Of a stretch of DNA of 64,000 nt, positions 51,307 through 63,108 are shown piece after piece (positions within the stretch are counted from its first letter, which is position 1; each line of letters begins with the position of its first letter). The notes beneath the pieces are model-generated. The model had not been told where the DNA came from, searched no databases, and saw only the letters and a list, made by a program, of their open reading frames with translations. Source of the DNA: Pseudomonadota bacterium (GTDB lineage: Bacteria; Pseudomonadota; Alphaproteobacteria; Rhizobiales; Xanthobacteraceae); contig JAEYRD010000003.1 of the NCBI GenBank assembly GCA_023435725.1, positions 1 to 64,000 on the forward strand, written 5' to 3'. Both the position numbers and the translations under genes were made by a program.

Positions 51307-52164
51307 ATGTTCCTGATCGGCCAATATGACTCTCCCTTCGTCCGCCGCGTTGCGATTGCGCTGCGGCTTTACGGGCTCGCCTTCGAGCACAAGCCGTGGT
51401 CGACCTTCGGCGATGCCGACAAGATCGCGCCGTACAATCCGCTGCGCCGCGTGCCGACGCTGGTGCTCGACGACGGCGAGGCGTTGATCGAGAGCACGAT
51501 CATCTTGGACTATCTCGACGAGCTCGCAGGATCAGAGAAGGCGATGCTGCCGCGTGCCGGCGCTGATCGGCGGAAGCACCTGCGCATCTGCGCGCTCGCG
51601 TCCGGCCTTGGCGACAAGGCGGTCAGCCTGCTCTATGAACGCGTGCTGCGGAAGGACCAGCTTGCGCTGTGGGTCGAGCGCTGCCAGGCGCAGATCTCGG
51701 ACGTGCTCGGCGTGCTGGAGGCCGAGCGCGCCAGGGTGACGACGTCGTACTGGCTGGGTGACCGTATCGGCCACGCCGACATCGCGGTTGCCTGCGTCGT
51801 CCGCTTCACCCGCGAGGCGCATCCGCAATTGTTCGAGTCACCGCGCTATCCGGCGCTGTCTGCGCATGCCGAGCGTTGCGAAGAGCTGGCCCCGTTCAGG
51901 GAGATCGTGCAGCCGCTGGCGCCGCCGAAGGCGGTGAGGGACCTCTCCGGTCATTCCGGGGCGCGCCTCTTGGCGCGAACCCGGAATCCATTGCGCAGCG
52001 TCTCATGCGGACAAATGGATTCCGGGCTCGCGCTTCGCGCGCCCCGGAATGACGACGGCGGGGCGAGGCGGAACCCACCAGACGGGCGCTCTGGGCGATC
52101 ATGCATTGATACAGGTGTTTTGCCCGACGTCGCAAGTCGTTTCGGCAAGGCCGAAATTCCCTAG
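51307..52164 (+). CDS. Glutathione S-transferase with read-through extension
   Basis: The 285-residue frame begins with a thioredoxin-like glutathione-binding domain: YDSPFVRRVAIALRLYGL (7-24), RRVPTLVLDDGEALIES with the cis-proline (47-63), and then a helical domain to about residue 215 (FREIVQPLAPPKAV). Members of this family normally end there. Here the last 70 or so residues are translated from the palindromic repeat at 51951-52056 and the DNA after it, so the normal stop codon seems to have been lost when the repeat arrived. The catalytic domain is intact. A near-identical fragment of codons 23-63 lies at 46472-46593. Confidence 0.82.
   Translation: MFLIGQYDSPFVRRVAIALRLYGLAFEHKPWSTFGDADKIAPYNPLRRVPTLVLDDGEALIESTIILDYLDELAGSEKAMLPRAGADRRKHLRICALASGLGDKAVSLLYERVLRKDQLALWVERCQAQISDVLGVLEAERARVTTSYWLGDRIGHADIAVACVVRFTREAHPQLFESPRYPALSAHAERCEELAPFREIVQPLAPPKAVRDLSGHSGARLLARTRNPLRSVSCGQMDSGLALRAPRNDDGGARRNPPDGRSGRSCIDTGVLPDVASRFGKAEIP
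51951..52056. repeat. Dispersed palindromic repeat (GTCATTCC type) inside the GST frame
   Basis: The element runs from TCATTCCGGGGCGCG to CGCGCCCCGGAATGA, with internal copies of CCCGGAATCCATT and AATGGATTCCGGG. It is the same family as 34170-34298 and 38503-38608. It is translated as the C-terminal extension of the glutathione S-transferase. Confidence 0.8.
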
Positions 52165-52236
52165 GCCTTTCAACCCCCTCTCTACTGTGCATGGGGTTGT
52201 TTTTCACTTTTTTGGTTTTGGAAGCGAAGGCGGAGG

Positions 52237-56094
<3,858 letters not shown>

Positions 56095-56101
56095 TTTTGT
56101 C

Positions 56102-57043
56102 TTACGCCGCCTTCTGCGCGCTCTTGGCGCGAATGCCGAGCAAATGGCTGATCGCGAACACGAGATCGGCGCGGTTCATGGTGTAGAAATGGAAGGCATC
56201 GACGCCGTGCTTGGCGAGCTTCTGCACCTGGCCGGCGGCGACGGTGGCTGCGACCAGCTTGCGCGTCTCGGCGTCGTCATCGAGGTTCTCGAATTTCGCC
56301 GCGAACCAGTCGGGCACGGTCGTGCCGGCGCGGGTGACGAAATTGCGCGCCTGCTTGAAATTGTGCATGGGCATGATGCCCGGCACTACGGGGATGTTGA
56401 TGCCGCGGGCGCGGACGCGGTCCAGATAGCGGAAGTAGAGGTCGTTATCGAAGAAGACCTGGGTGATCGCGCGCGTTGCGCCCGCATCGACCTTGGCCTT
56501 GAGCGTATCGATGTCGGCGTCGAAGTCGCGCGCTTCAGGGTGCTTCTCAGGGTACGCTGAGACCGAGACCTCGATGTCGGCGTGCCGCTTCTTGATACCC
56601 GCGACGAGCTCGGCGGAGCTCTGGTAGCCGTCGGGATGGCTGCAATAGGGCGTGCCGATGCCGCCGGGCGGATCGCCGCGCAATGCCACGATGTGGCGGA
56701 CGCCGACCTCGTGATAGCGGTCGACGATCTCGTCGATCTCGCCGCGCGAGGCGCCGACGCATGTCAGATGCGCGGCCGGCAGCAGCGCGGTCTCCTTCAG
56801 GATGCGGGCGATGGTCGAATGAGTGCGCTCGCGCGTCGAGCCGCCAGCGCCATAGGTCACCGAGACGAATTGCGGGTCGAGCGGGGCCAGCCGGTTGATG
56901 GTCTCCCAGAGATTGCGCTCCATCTCCTCGGTCTTGGGCGGGAAGAACTCAAAGGAGATCGCAGGCCGCTTCGAGGAGGGGGGGCCATTTTGGAGGTGCC
57001 CGTCTGGCCCGTTGGCTTGGGCAGGCGTCGTCGAATCGGTCAT
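56102..57043 (-). CDS. metF: Methylenetetrahydrofolate reductase
   Basis: The 313-residue flavoprotein reduces 5,10-methylene- to 5-methyltetrahydrofolate, the methyl donor for MetH encoded next. Conserved segments are ISFEFFPPKTEEMERNLW, SVTYGAGGSTRERT, HIVALRGDPPGG and QVFFDNDLYFRYLDR. The ATG at 57043 has GGAG upstream at a workable distance; a GTG four codons earlier would abut that GGAG and is less likely. The first 25 residues are a low-complexity extension. Confidence 0.95.
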   Translation of the reverse strand: MTDSTTPAQANGPDGHLQNGPPSSKRPAISFEFFPPKTEEMERNLWETINRLAPLDPQFVSVTYGAGGSTRERTHSTIARILKETALLPAAHLTCVGASRGEIDEIVDRYHEVGVRHIVALRGDPPGGIGTPYCSHPDGYQSSAELVAGIKKRHADIEVSVSAYPEKHPEARDFDADIDTLKAKVDAGATRAITQVFFDNDLYFRYLDRVRARGINIPVVPGIMPMHNFKQARNFVTRAGTTVPDWFAAKFENLDDDAETRKLVAATVAAGQVQKLAKHGVDAFHFYTMNRADLVFAISHLLGIRAKSAQKAA

Positions 57044-57429
57044 GGCACCACTCACTCCAGGGTCTTCGTGGCCGGCAGTCAGGCCTCAATTGGCTGAGCC
57101 TAAGATAAGCCAAAGCAGCCGCCTTCGACAGCCCATCGAGGATGGGAAATGGCCCACTTTTGCAATGGGAAGCGAATTTTATGTTCGTAAAGTTGGACGG
57201 GTGGGAATTTCATGTCATCTAAGATAGTTATTATAAATCAATATATTGATTAAAAAGTAGAAGCGGGAAAATGCAATATGCTTCTGTGGGTAGTGTGAAG
57301 TTCGCATTGCCGATCGGGCATTTGTCCCACCAGGCCAAATCGACCCGGCGCGTGGCCTTTCGGCTTGCGCGCCAGACCTGCGCGGTCTGCCCATTGCCGC
57401 CGCGCTGGCCTGCACTACGTTAGCGCGCC
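57044..57429. other. Divergent promoter region of metF and the LLM gene
   Basis: The 386-base gap holds no gene. It includes an unusually AT-rich stretch near 57215-57255 with the palindrome listed separately. I looked for SAM-I, SAM-II, SAH and cobalamin riboswitch cores on the metF side and did not find one. Confidence 0.5.
57236..57251. promoter_or_regulatory. AT-rich palindrome in the metF/LLM promoter region
   Basis: AATCAATATATTGATT is a perfect 16-base palindrome in an AT-rich stretch of a GC-rich genome. It lies about 190 bases from each of the divergent starts. It is an operator or promoter candidate. Confidence 0.45.
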
Positions 57430-58443
57430 ATGATCCCGCTCTCAGTCCTCGACCTCTCCGTCGTCACGACGGGCACAAAACCCGCTGCGGCGCTGCGCAA
57501 CAGCATCGACCTGGCACGGCATGTCGACGGGCTCGGCTATGTCCGCTACTGGCTCGCCGAGCACCACAACCTCGCCTCGGTCGCGAGCCCCGCCCCCGAC
57601 GTGATGATCGGGCAGATCGCGGCGGTGACGAAGCACATCCGCGTCGGTTCCGGCGGCGTCATGTTGCCGAACCATGCCCCGCTGGTGGTCGCCGAGCGAT
57701 TCAAAATGCTGGAGGCGCTGTTTCCCGGCCGCATTGACCTCGGCCTCGGCCGCGCGCCCGGCACCGACGGCGCCACGGCCTATGCGCTGCGCAGCCGGCT
57801 CGACCGGCGCGAGGGCGACGACTTCCTGGAGCGGCTGCACGAATTGATCCTGTGGGAGACCCGCGAATTTCCCTCAGGCCATCCCTACAACAACGTCGTC
57901 GCGATGCCCGACGATACGCCGCTGCCGCCGATCTGGCTGCTCGGCTCCAGTGATTATTCGTCGGAATTGGCCGCGCAGGTCGGCATGGGCTTCGCCTTTG
58001 CTCATCATTTCGCATCCCACGATGCGATCGACGCGATGGTACATTACCGCAACCGTTTCCAGCCTTCGGCCTGGCGCGCGAGCCCGCACGCGATCCTCGC
58101 GGTCGCCGTCATCGCGGCCGACACGGATGAAGAGGCCGAAAAGCTCGCCACCTCTTTCGACCTCAACCGTCTCCGCCGCGATCGCGGCCAATATCTGCCG
58201 CTTCCGAGCGTCGAGGAGGCGCTGGCCTATCCCTATACGGATGCCGAGCGCATCTCGATCGCCCGCAACCGCTCGCGCCTGTTCGTCGGCAGCCCCGCGA
58301 CGGTGCAGAAGAAGCTGCAGCCGCTGATCGATGCGAGCAAGCCGGACGAATTGATGGTGATCACGGCGGTGTATGATCACGAGGCGCGCAAGAAGTCGTA
58401 TTCCCTGCTCGCGCAGGCGTTCGGGCTTAGAGCGGCTGCCTAG
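57430..58443 (+). CDS. LLM-class flavin-dependent oxidoreductase
   Basis: The 337-residue protein belongs to the bacterial luciferase-like monooxygenases. It has the opening LSVLDLSVVTTGTKPAAAL, YWLAEHHNLASVASPAPDVM (39-58), RIDLGLGRAPGTDG and the C-terminal VGSPATVQKKLQPLI. These enzymes use reduced FMN to oxidise small organic molecules; this subgroup (YhbW-like) has no assigned substrate. It is divergent from metF and stands alone. Confidence 0.88.
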   Translation: MIPLSVLDLSVVTTGTKPAAALRNSIDLARHVDGLGYVRYWLAEHHNLASVASPAPDVMIGQIAAVTKHIRVGSGGVMLPNHAPLVVAERFKMLEALFPGRIDLGLGRAPGTDGATAYALRSRLDRREGDDFLERLHELILWETREFPSGHPYNNVVAMPDDTPLPPIWLLGSSDYSSELAAQVGMGFAFAHHFASHDAIDAMVHYRNRFQPSAWRASPHAILAVAVIAADTDEEAEKLATSFDLNRLRRDRGQYLPLPSVEEALAYPYTDAERISIARNRSRLFVGSPATVQKKLQPLIDASKPDELMVITAVYDHEARKKSYSLLAQAFGLRAAA

Positions 58444-58447
58444 AACT

Positions 58448-58567
58448 CTCGTGCCCCGGACGCAGCGCAGCGCCCTTCAGCGGTGCGCTGCTGAGCCGCG
58501 GCCCATCGCGCCTCTGGGTATCGCGGCCCTGGGTCCCGGCTCGCGCTTCGCGCGTCCGGGACAAGAG
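58448..58567. repeat. Dispersed inverted repeat (CTCGTGCCCCGGACGC type)
   Basis: The element runs from CTCGTGCCCCGGACGCAGCG to CGCGTCCGGGACAAGAG and fills the gap between the convergent LLM and pheA genes. The short copy at 3982-4037 is related. It may end transcription from both sides. Confidence 0.75.
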
Positions 58568-58568
58568 A

Positions 58569-59426
58569 TCAATCCTGCGTCTCGCTGAACGTCGCGCGGA
58601 ACGGATGCCCCGGATACACGCCGACAATGCGGAATTCGCGCGAGAAGAACTTCAGCTCCTCGATCGCGAAGGCGAGGCCCTTGTCCTCGGGGTGGCCGTC
58701 GACGTCGGCATAGAACTGCGTGGCGAAGAAATTGCCGTCGACCATGTAGCTCTCGAGCTTGGTCATGTTGACGCCGTTGGTGGCAAAGCCGCCGAGCGCC
58801 TTGTAAAGCGCGGCGGGCAGATTGCGCACCCGGAATACAAAAGTCGTAACCAGCGGGCCGGAGCCTTGCGCCGCCCATTTCGGCTCGCGCGCCAGCACCA
58901 CGAAGCGCGTCGTGTTGTGCGCCTCGTCCTCGATGTCCTCGGCGAGGATGTCGAGGCCGTAGATCTTTGCGGCGAGGCGCGAGGCGATCGCGGCGACGGT
59001 CTTGTCGTTGCGCTCGGAAATGTCGCGGGCGCTGCCGGCGGTGTCGGCGTGCACGATCGGCTTGATGCCGAGCTTGCGGATGATGCGCCGGCACTGGCCG
59101 AGCGCATGCACATGGCTCTCGACGCTCTTGATGTCTTCGAGCTTGGTCCCCTTCACCGCCATCAACTGATGCCGGATCGGCAGAAACCATTCGCCAACGA
59201 TGAAGAGCCCGGAAGCCGGTAGGAGGTGATGGATGTCGGCGACGCGGCCCGCGACCGAATTCTCGATCGGGATCATGCCGAGATCGGCCTCTCCGGAAGA
59301 GATCGCCGACAGCGCATCCTCGAATGTGGCGCAGGGCATCGGCTCGGCGTCGGGGTAGGCCTCGACGATGGCGATGTGGGAATTGGCTCCAGGCTCGCCC
59401 TGGAACGCGATTTTCAGCTTGCTCAT
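58569..59426 (-). CDS. pheA: Prephenate dehydratase
   Basis: The 285-residue enzyme converts prephenate to phenylpyruvate in phenylalanine synthesis. The catalytic domain has ENSVAGRVADIHHLL, ESHVHALGQC and the threonine of TTRF (172-175). A C-terminal ACT domain (about 195-285) has LGGFATNGVNMTKLESYM; the ESRP-type phenylalanine site reads ESYM here. It is a monofunctional enzyme without a chorismate mutase domain. It is probably co-transcribed with kdsB, 38 bases upstream. Confidence 0.94.
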   Translation of the reverse strand: MSKLKIAFQGEPGANSHIAIVEAYPDAEPMPCATFEDALSAISSGEADLGMIPIENSVAGRVADIHHLLPASGLFIVGEWFLPIRHQLMAVKGTKLEDIKSVESHVHALGQCRRIIRKLGIKPIVHADTAGSARDISERNDKTVAAIASRLAAKIYGLDILAEDIEDEAHNTTRFVVLAREPKWAAQGSGPLVTTFVFRVRNLPAALYKALGGFATNGVNMTKLESYMVDGNFFATQFYADVDGHPEDKGLAFAIEELKFFSREFRIVGVYPGHPFRATFSETQD

Positions 59427-59464
59427 GGTCAGTATTAGCTCCTGGTCGGCCTTGTAACAGCGGC

Positions 59465-60205
59465 TCAGGATTTGGAAAGGATGCTGCGAGCGGTCTCCAG
59501 GTCCGCCGGCGTATCGACCCCGCGGGGCACGGTATCGACGATGGTGAAGTCGATGCGCATTCCGGCCTCCAGCGCCCGGAGCTGCTCGAGTTTCTCCTGC
59601 AATTCCAGCGGCGAGGGCGGTAGCGAGACGTAGCGCTCCAGCGCCGCGCGGCGATAGGCGTAGAGGCCGATGTGGTGGTAACGTGGTCCGTCGCCGGTCG
59701 GCGCCGTCGCTCGGGTGAAATAAAGTGCGCGCATGCGCCTGCCGCCGAGCGAGGTTCCGATCGCCTTCACGACGCTCGGCGCGAGGTCCTCCTCGTCGGT
59801 GTGGATTTGCGAGGCGAGTGTGGCGATGTCCACGGCCGGATCGTCCAGCGGCGGCAGCACGTCGCGGATGTTGCCGGTCGTGATCGTCGGGAAATCGCCC
59901 TGGAGATTGACCACGATCTCGGCCTTGCCGTCCGGATCGAGCTTCTGCATGGCCTCGTGGATGCGATCGGAGCCGGAGGGGTGCTCCGGGCGGGTCATCA
60001 CGGCCTCGCCGCCATGGGCTGATACGACCGAGGCGATCTCGGCCGTATCAGTTGCCACCGCAACCCGGCCGATTCCGGCGGCCTCGGCGCGGCGCATCAC
60101 GTGCACGATCATCGGCAGGCCCGCGATGTCGGCGAGCGGCTTGCCGGGCAGGCGGGTGGCGGCCATGCGGGCCGGGATCAGCACCAGGATGCGGGGATCG
60201 ATCAT
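59465..60205 (-). CDS. kdsB: 3-deoxy-manno-octulosonate cytidylyltransferase
   Basis: The 246-residue enzyme activates Kdo to CMP-Kdo for lipopolysaccharide inner-core synthesis. It begins with the nucleotide-binding VLIPARMAATRLPGKPLADI (7-26) and contains HPSGSDRIHEA, VNLQGDFPTI and HIGLYAYRR. The ATG at 60205 is preferred; the frame is open for 40 codons upstream but without homology to the family. It is followed by pheA and diverges from the cytochrome gene. Confidence 0.94.
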   Translation of the reverse strand: MIDPRILVLIPARMAATRLPGKPLADIAGLPMIVHVMRRAEAAGIGRVAVATDTAEIASVVSAHGGEAVMTRPEHPSGSDRIHEAMQKLDPDGKAEIVVNLQGDFPTITTGNIRDVLPPLDDPAVDIATLASQIHTDEEDLAPSVVKAIGTSLGGRRMRALYFTRATAPTGDGPRYHHIGLYAYRRAALERYVSLPPSPLELQEKLEQLRALEAGMRIDFTIVDTVPRGVDTPADLETARSILSKS

Positions 60206-60425
60206 GGGGTCAAGGGCCTGGAAACGGGACGTTTTCCGCGTCGAGAAATGGAATGGGGATGGCCAGAAAGCCGGGTCGCTTATACGGGTTGCCAGACCCC
60301 GGGCAAACCGATATCTCAATGGCAAAACTCGGGGGAAAGACTAAGGAACGTGTGATTCTCTCGAGGCTCGTCCTGGCGGCCGCCCGGCCGCTCGATCCTT
60401 CTTGCGGTGTGGGGCCTAGCCGGAA

Positions 60426-60971
60426 ATGGACTCTTTCGAACTCAATAAGATTCTCGGTGCCGTGCTCGGTACCTGTCTCATCCTGCTGGTGACGAGCTTC
60501 ACCGCCAATGCGCTGTTCTCGCCCAAGATGCCGGAAAAGCCGGGCTTCGAGATCGCCGTGAAGGAAGAGGCCGGCGACAAGGGTGGCGCAGGCGCTGCCC
60601 CCGCAGCTTCTGAGCCGATCGAAAAGCTACTTCAGACCGCCTCCGTCGAGAAGGGCGCTGCCGCCGCCAAGAAGTGCAGCGCCTGCCACACCTTCGAAAA
60701 GGGCGGCCCGAACCGTGTGGGTCCGAACCTCTTTGGCGTCGTCGGTGACCATGTCGGCGAGGGCCGTGGCGGCTTCAATTTCTCGGCCGCAATGAAGAGC
60801 AAGGGCGGCACCTGGGACTTCGAGGCGCTGAACAAGTTCATTGCCAATCCCAAGGCGGCTGTCCCAGGCACCGCGATGGGTTTTGCCGGCATCCCGAAGG
60901 ACAGCGAGCGCGCCGACGTCATCGCCTATTTGAACAGCCTCTCGGACAGCCCGAAGCCGCTGCCGAAATAA
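60426..60971 (+). CDS. cycM: Membrane-anchored cytochrome c (CycM-like)
   Basis: The 181-residue protein has an uncleaved N-terminal membrane anchor (about 9-30), an Ala/Gly-rich linker and a class I cytochrome c domain. Haem is attached at CSACH (84-88) and the axial Met is in PGTAMGFAG (about 151). In Bradyrhizobium japonicum CycM carries electrons from the bc1 complex to the aa3 oxidase. The divergence from kdsB-pheA is the same as I expect in that genus. An intrinsic terminator follows. Confidence 0.92.
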   Translation: MDSFELNKILGAVLGTCLILLVTSFTANALFSPKMPEKPGFEIAVKEEAGDKGGAGAAPAASEPIEKLLQTASVEKGAAAAKKCSACHTFEKGGPNRVGPNLFGVVGDHVGEGRGGFNFSAAMKSKGGTWDFEALNKFIANPKAAVPGTAMGFAGIPKDSERADVIAYLNSLSDSPKPLPK

Positions 60972-61000
60972 GGTCTCTCGGCATCGATCTCTAGATAGGC

Positions 61001-61022
61001 GGCCAGGCTGGAAAGCCTGGCC
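61001..61022 (+). terminator. Intrinsic terminator after cycM
   Basis: GGCCAGGCT and AGCCTGGCC form a perfect 9-base stem around GGAA, followed by GTTTCCTT. It lies 30 bases beyond the cycM stop. Confidence 0.8.
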
Positions 61023-61183
61023 GTTTCCTTATGCGGACCTCGCTGGGCCGTTATCGGGGCGTTTGGCCGCAGCGAACCGCCGTCCCAGGCTTCCAAGATG
61101 AGGAAAAAGCAACGTGCGCGGTCGAAACCTCGCCTATATTGAACACTTAAAGGGGTAACCCCCTTCAAGACAGGGATGTTGAT

Positions 61184-63094
61184 TTGGCCATTACCCGACG
61201 CGATCTTCTGCTCACCGGCACTGCCGCCGCAGCGCTCTCCGCCCTCGGTTCCGCGGCGGGCATTTCCGTCATCGGCGCGGCCGAGGCTCAGTCGGCGGGC
61301 GAGCTGTCTTCAAGTGAGCTACCCTGGCGCCACGCATTGTCGCTGTTCGGCGACATCAAGTACCCCGCCGACTTCAAGCGCTTCGATTACGTCAATCCGG
61401 ATGCGCCCAAGGGTGGCGTTGCCCGCCTGATCTCGCTCGGCACCTTCGACAATTTCAACCTCGCGGTCTCCGGCATCAAGGGCTCGCTCGCCCCGGCTGC
61501 TGCCATGATCTACGAGACGCTGATGACTCGCGCGCTGGACGAGGTCGCCACCGAATATGGCGAACTCGCCGAGTCCGCGCAGCACCCGGACGACTTTTCC
61601 TGGGTAATCTATCGCCTGCGCAAGGAAGCGCGCTGGCACGACAGCAAGCCGGTGACGCCGGAGGACGTGATCTTCTCGCTGGAGACGCTGAAGAAGCAGT
61701 CACCTATGTATGCGTCCTACTACCGCCATGTCGCCAAGGTGGAGAAAGTCGGTGAGCGCGACGTCAAGTTCACGTTCGATGCACCGGGTAATCGCGAATT
61801 GCCGACCATCGTGGGCGAGCTCACCGTGCTGCCGAAGCATTGGTGGGAAGGTACCGACGCGCAGGGACGCAAGCGCGACGTCAGTGCGACCACGCTGGAG
61901 CCGCCGCTCGGCTCCGGTCCCTATAAGATCAAGGAATTCGTCCCCGGGCGCTCGATCAAGCTCGAGCGCGTGAAGGATTATTGGGGCGCCAACGTTCCGA
62001 GCCAGATTGGCACCAACAATTTCGACGAGCTGCGCTTCGAGTTCTTCCGCGACAACCTCGTCGCGCTGGAGGCATTCAAGGCCGACCAGGCCGACTGGAT
62101 CGCAGAAAATTCCGCCAAGCAGTGGGCTACGGCCTACGACTTCCCGGCGGTCGCAGACAAGCGTGTGGTCAAGGAAGAATTTCCGATCAACGATTCCGGT
62201 CGCATGCAGGCCTTCGCCTTCAACATCCGGCGCGATCAATTCAAGGACGCGCGCCTGCGCCGGGCCTTCAACTATGCCTTCGACTTCGAGGAGATGAACA
62301 AGCAGCTCTTCTTCGGCCAGTACAAGCGCATCAACAGCTATTTCGAGGGGACCGAACTCGCCTCCTCCGGCCTGCCGGAGGGGCAGGAGCTGCAGATCCT
62401 TGAGACCGTCAAGGACAAGGTGCCGCCGGAAGTTTTCACCACAGCCTACCAAAATCCCGTCGGCGGCAATCCGGAGGCGGTGCGCGCCAATCTGCGTGAG
62501 GCGGCGAAACTCCTGAAGGAGGCCGGCTTCGAAGTGCGCGACCACAAGCTTGTTGGTGCCTCCGGCAAGCCGCTCTCGGTCGAGATCCTGGTGCAGGATC
62601 CCTCGTCCGAGCGCATTGCGCTGTTCTTCAAGCCGTCGCTGGAGCGGATCGGCGTAAGCACCTCGATCCGGGTCGTCGACGACGCGCAATACCAGAACCG
62701 GCTGCGCAGCTTCGACTTCGACATGATCATCGACCAATGGGGCCAGTCGCTCTCGCCCGGTAACGAGCAGCGCGAGTTCTGGGGCTCGCAGGCAGCCGAC
62801 ATGCCGGGGGCGCGCAACACCATCGGCATCAAGAATCCCGCGGTCGACGCACTGGTCGAGAAGGTGATCTACGCCAAGAACCGCGGCGAGCTGGTCGCCG
62901 CCACGCACGCGCTCGATCGCGTGCTGCTGTGGAATTTCTATCTCGTGCCGCAATTTACCTACGGCTTCTCGCGCTACGCCCGCTGGGATCGCTTCAGCCA
63001 TGCCGAGCCGTTGCCGAAATACGGCCGGTCCGGCCTGCCGACGCTGTGGTGGTATGATGCGGAAAAGGCAGCGCGCATCGGAAAACGCTCTTGA
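61184..63094 (+). CDS. ABC transporter solute-binding protein, family 5 (YejA-like)
   Basis: The 636-residue protein is a peptide-type binding protein. A twin-arginine signal (ITRRDLLLTG at 3-12, then a hydrophobic stretch to about 35) sends it to the periplasm folded. The mature part has ALSLFGDIKYPADFKRFDYV and NPDAPKGGVARLISLGTFDN near its start, the oligopeptide-binding fold with PLGSGPYKIKEF, and DQWGQSLSPGNEQREFWGS, which are typical of YejA. It starts with TTG after AGGGATG. A paralogue follows within 15 bases; permeases are presumably beyond the window. Confidence 0.88.
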   Translation: MAITRRDLLLTGTAAAALSALGSAAGISVIGAAEAQSAGELSSSELPWRHALSLFGDIKYPADFKRFDYVNPDAPKGGVARLISLGTFDNFNLAVSGIKGSLAPAAAMIYETLMTRALDEVATEYGELAESAQHPDDFSWVIYRLRKEARWHDSKPVTPEDVIFSLETLKKQSPMYASYYRHVAKVEKVGERDVKFTFDAPGNRELPTIVGELTVLPKHWWEGTDAQGRKRDVSATTLEPPLGSGPYKIKEFVPGRSIKLERVKDYWGANVPSQIGTNNFDELRFEFFRDNLVALEAFKADQADWIAENSAKQWATAYDFPAVADKRVVKEEFPINDSGRMQAFAFNIRRDQFKDARLRRAFNYAFDFEEMNKQLFFGQYKRINSYFEGTELASSGLPEGQELQILETVKDKVPPEVFTTAYQNPVGGNPEAVRANLREAAKLLKEAGFEVRDHKLVGASGKPLSVEILVQDPSSERIALFFKPSLERIGVSTSIRVVDDAQYQNRLRSFDFDMIIDQWGQSLSPGNEQREFWGSQAADMPGARNTIGIKNPAVDALVEKVIYAKNRGELVAATHALDRVLLWNFYLVPQFTYGFSRYARWDRFSHAEPLPKYGRSGLPTLWWYDAEKAARIGKRS

Positions 63095-63108
63095 GGAAGC
63101 AATTGCGC

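Noticed and set aside
57044..57429. A riboswitch upstream of metF
   Set aside because: I could not find the conserved cores of SAM, SAH or cobalamin riboswitches on the minus strand. A covariance-model search would be decisive.
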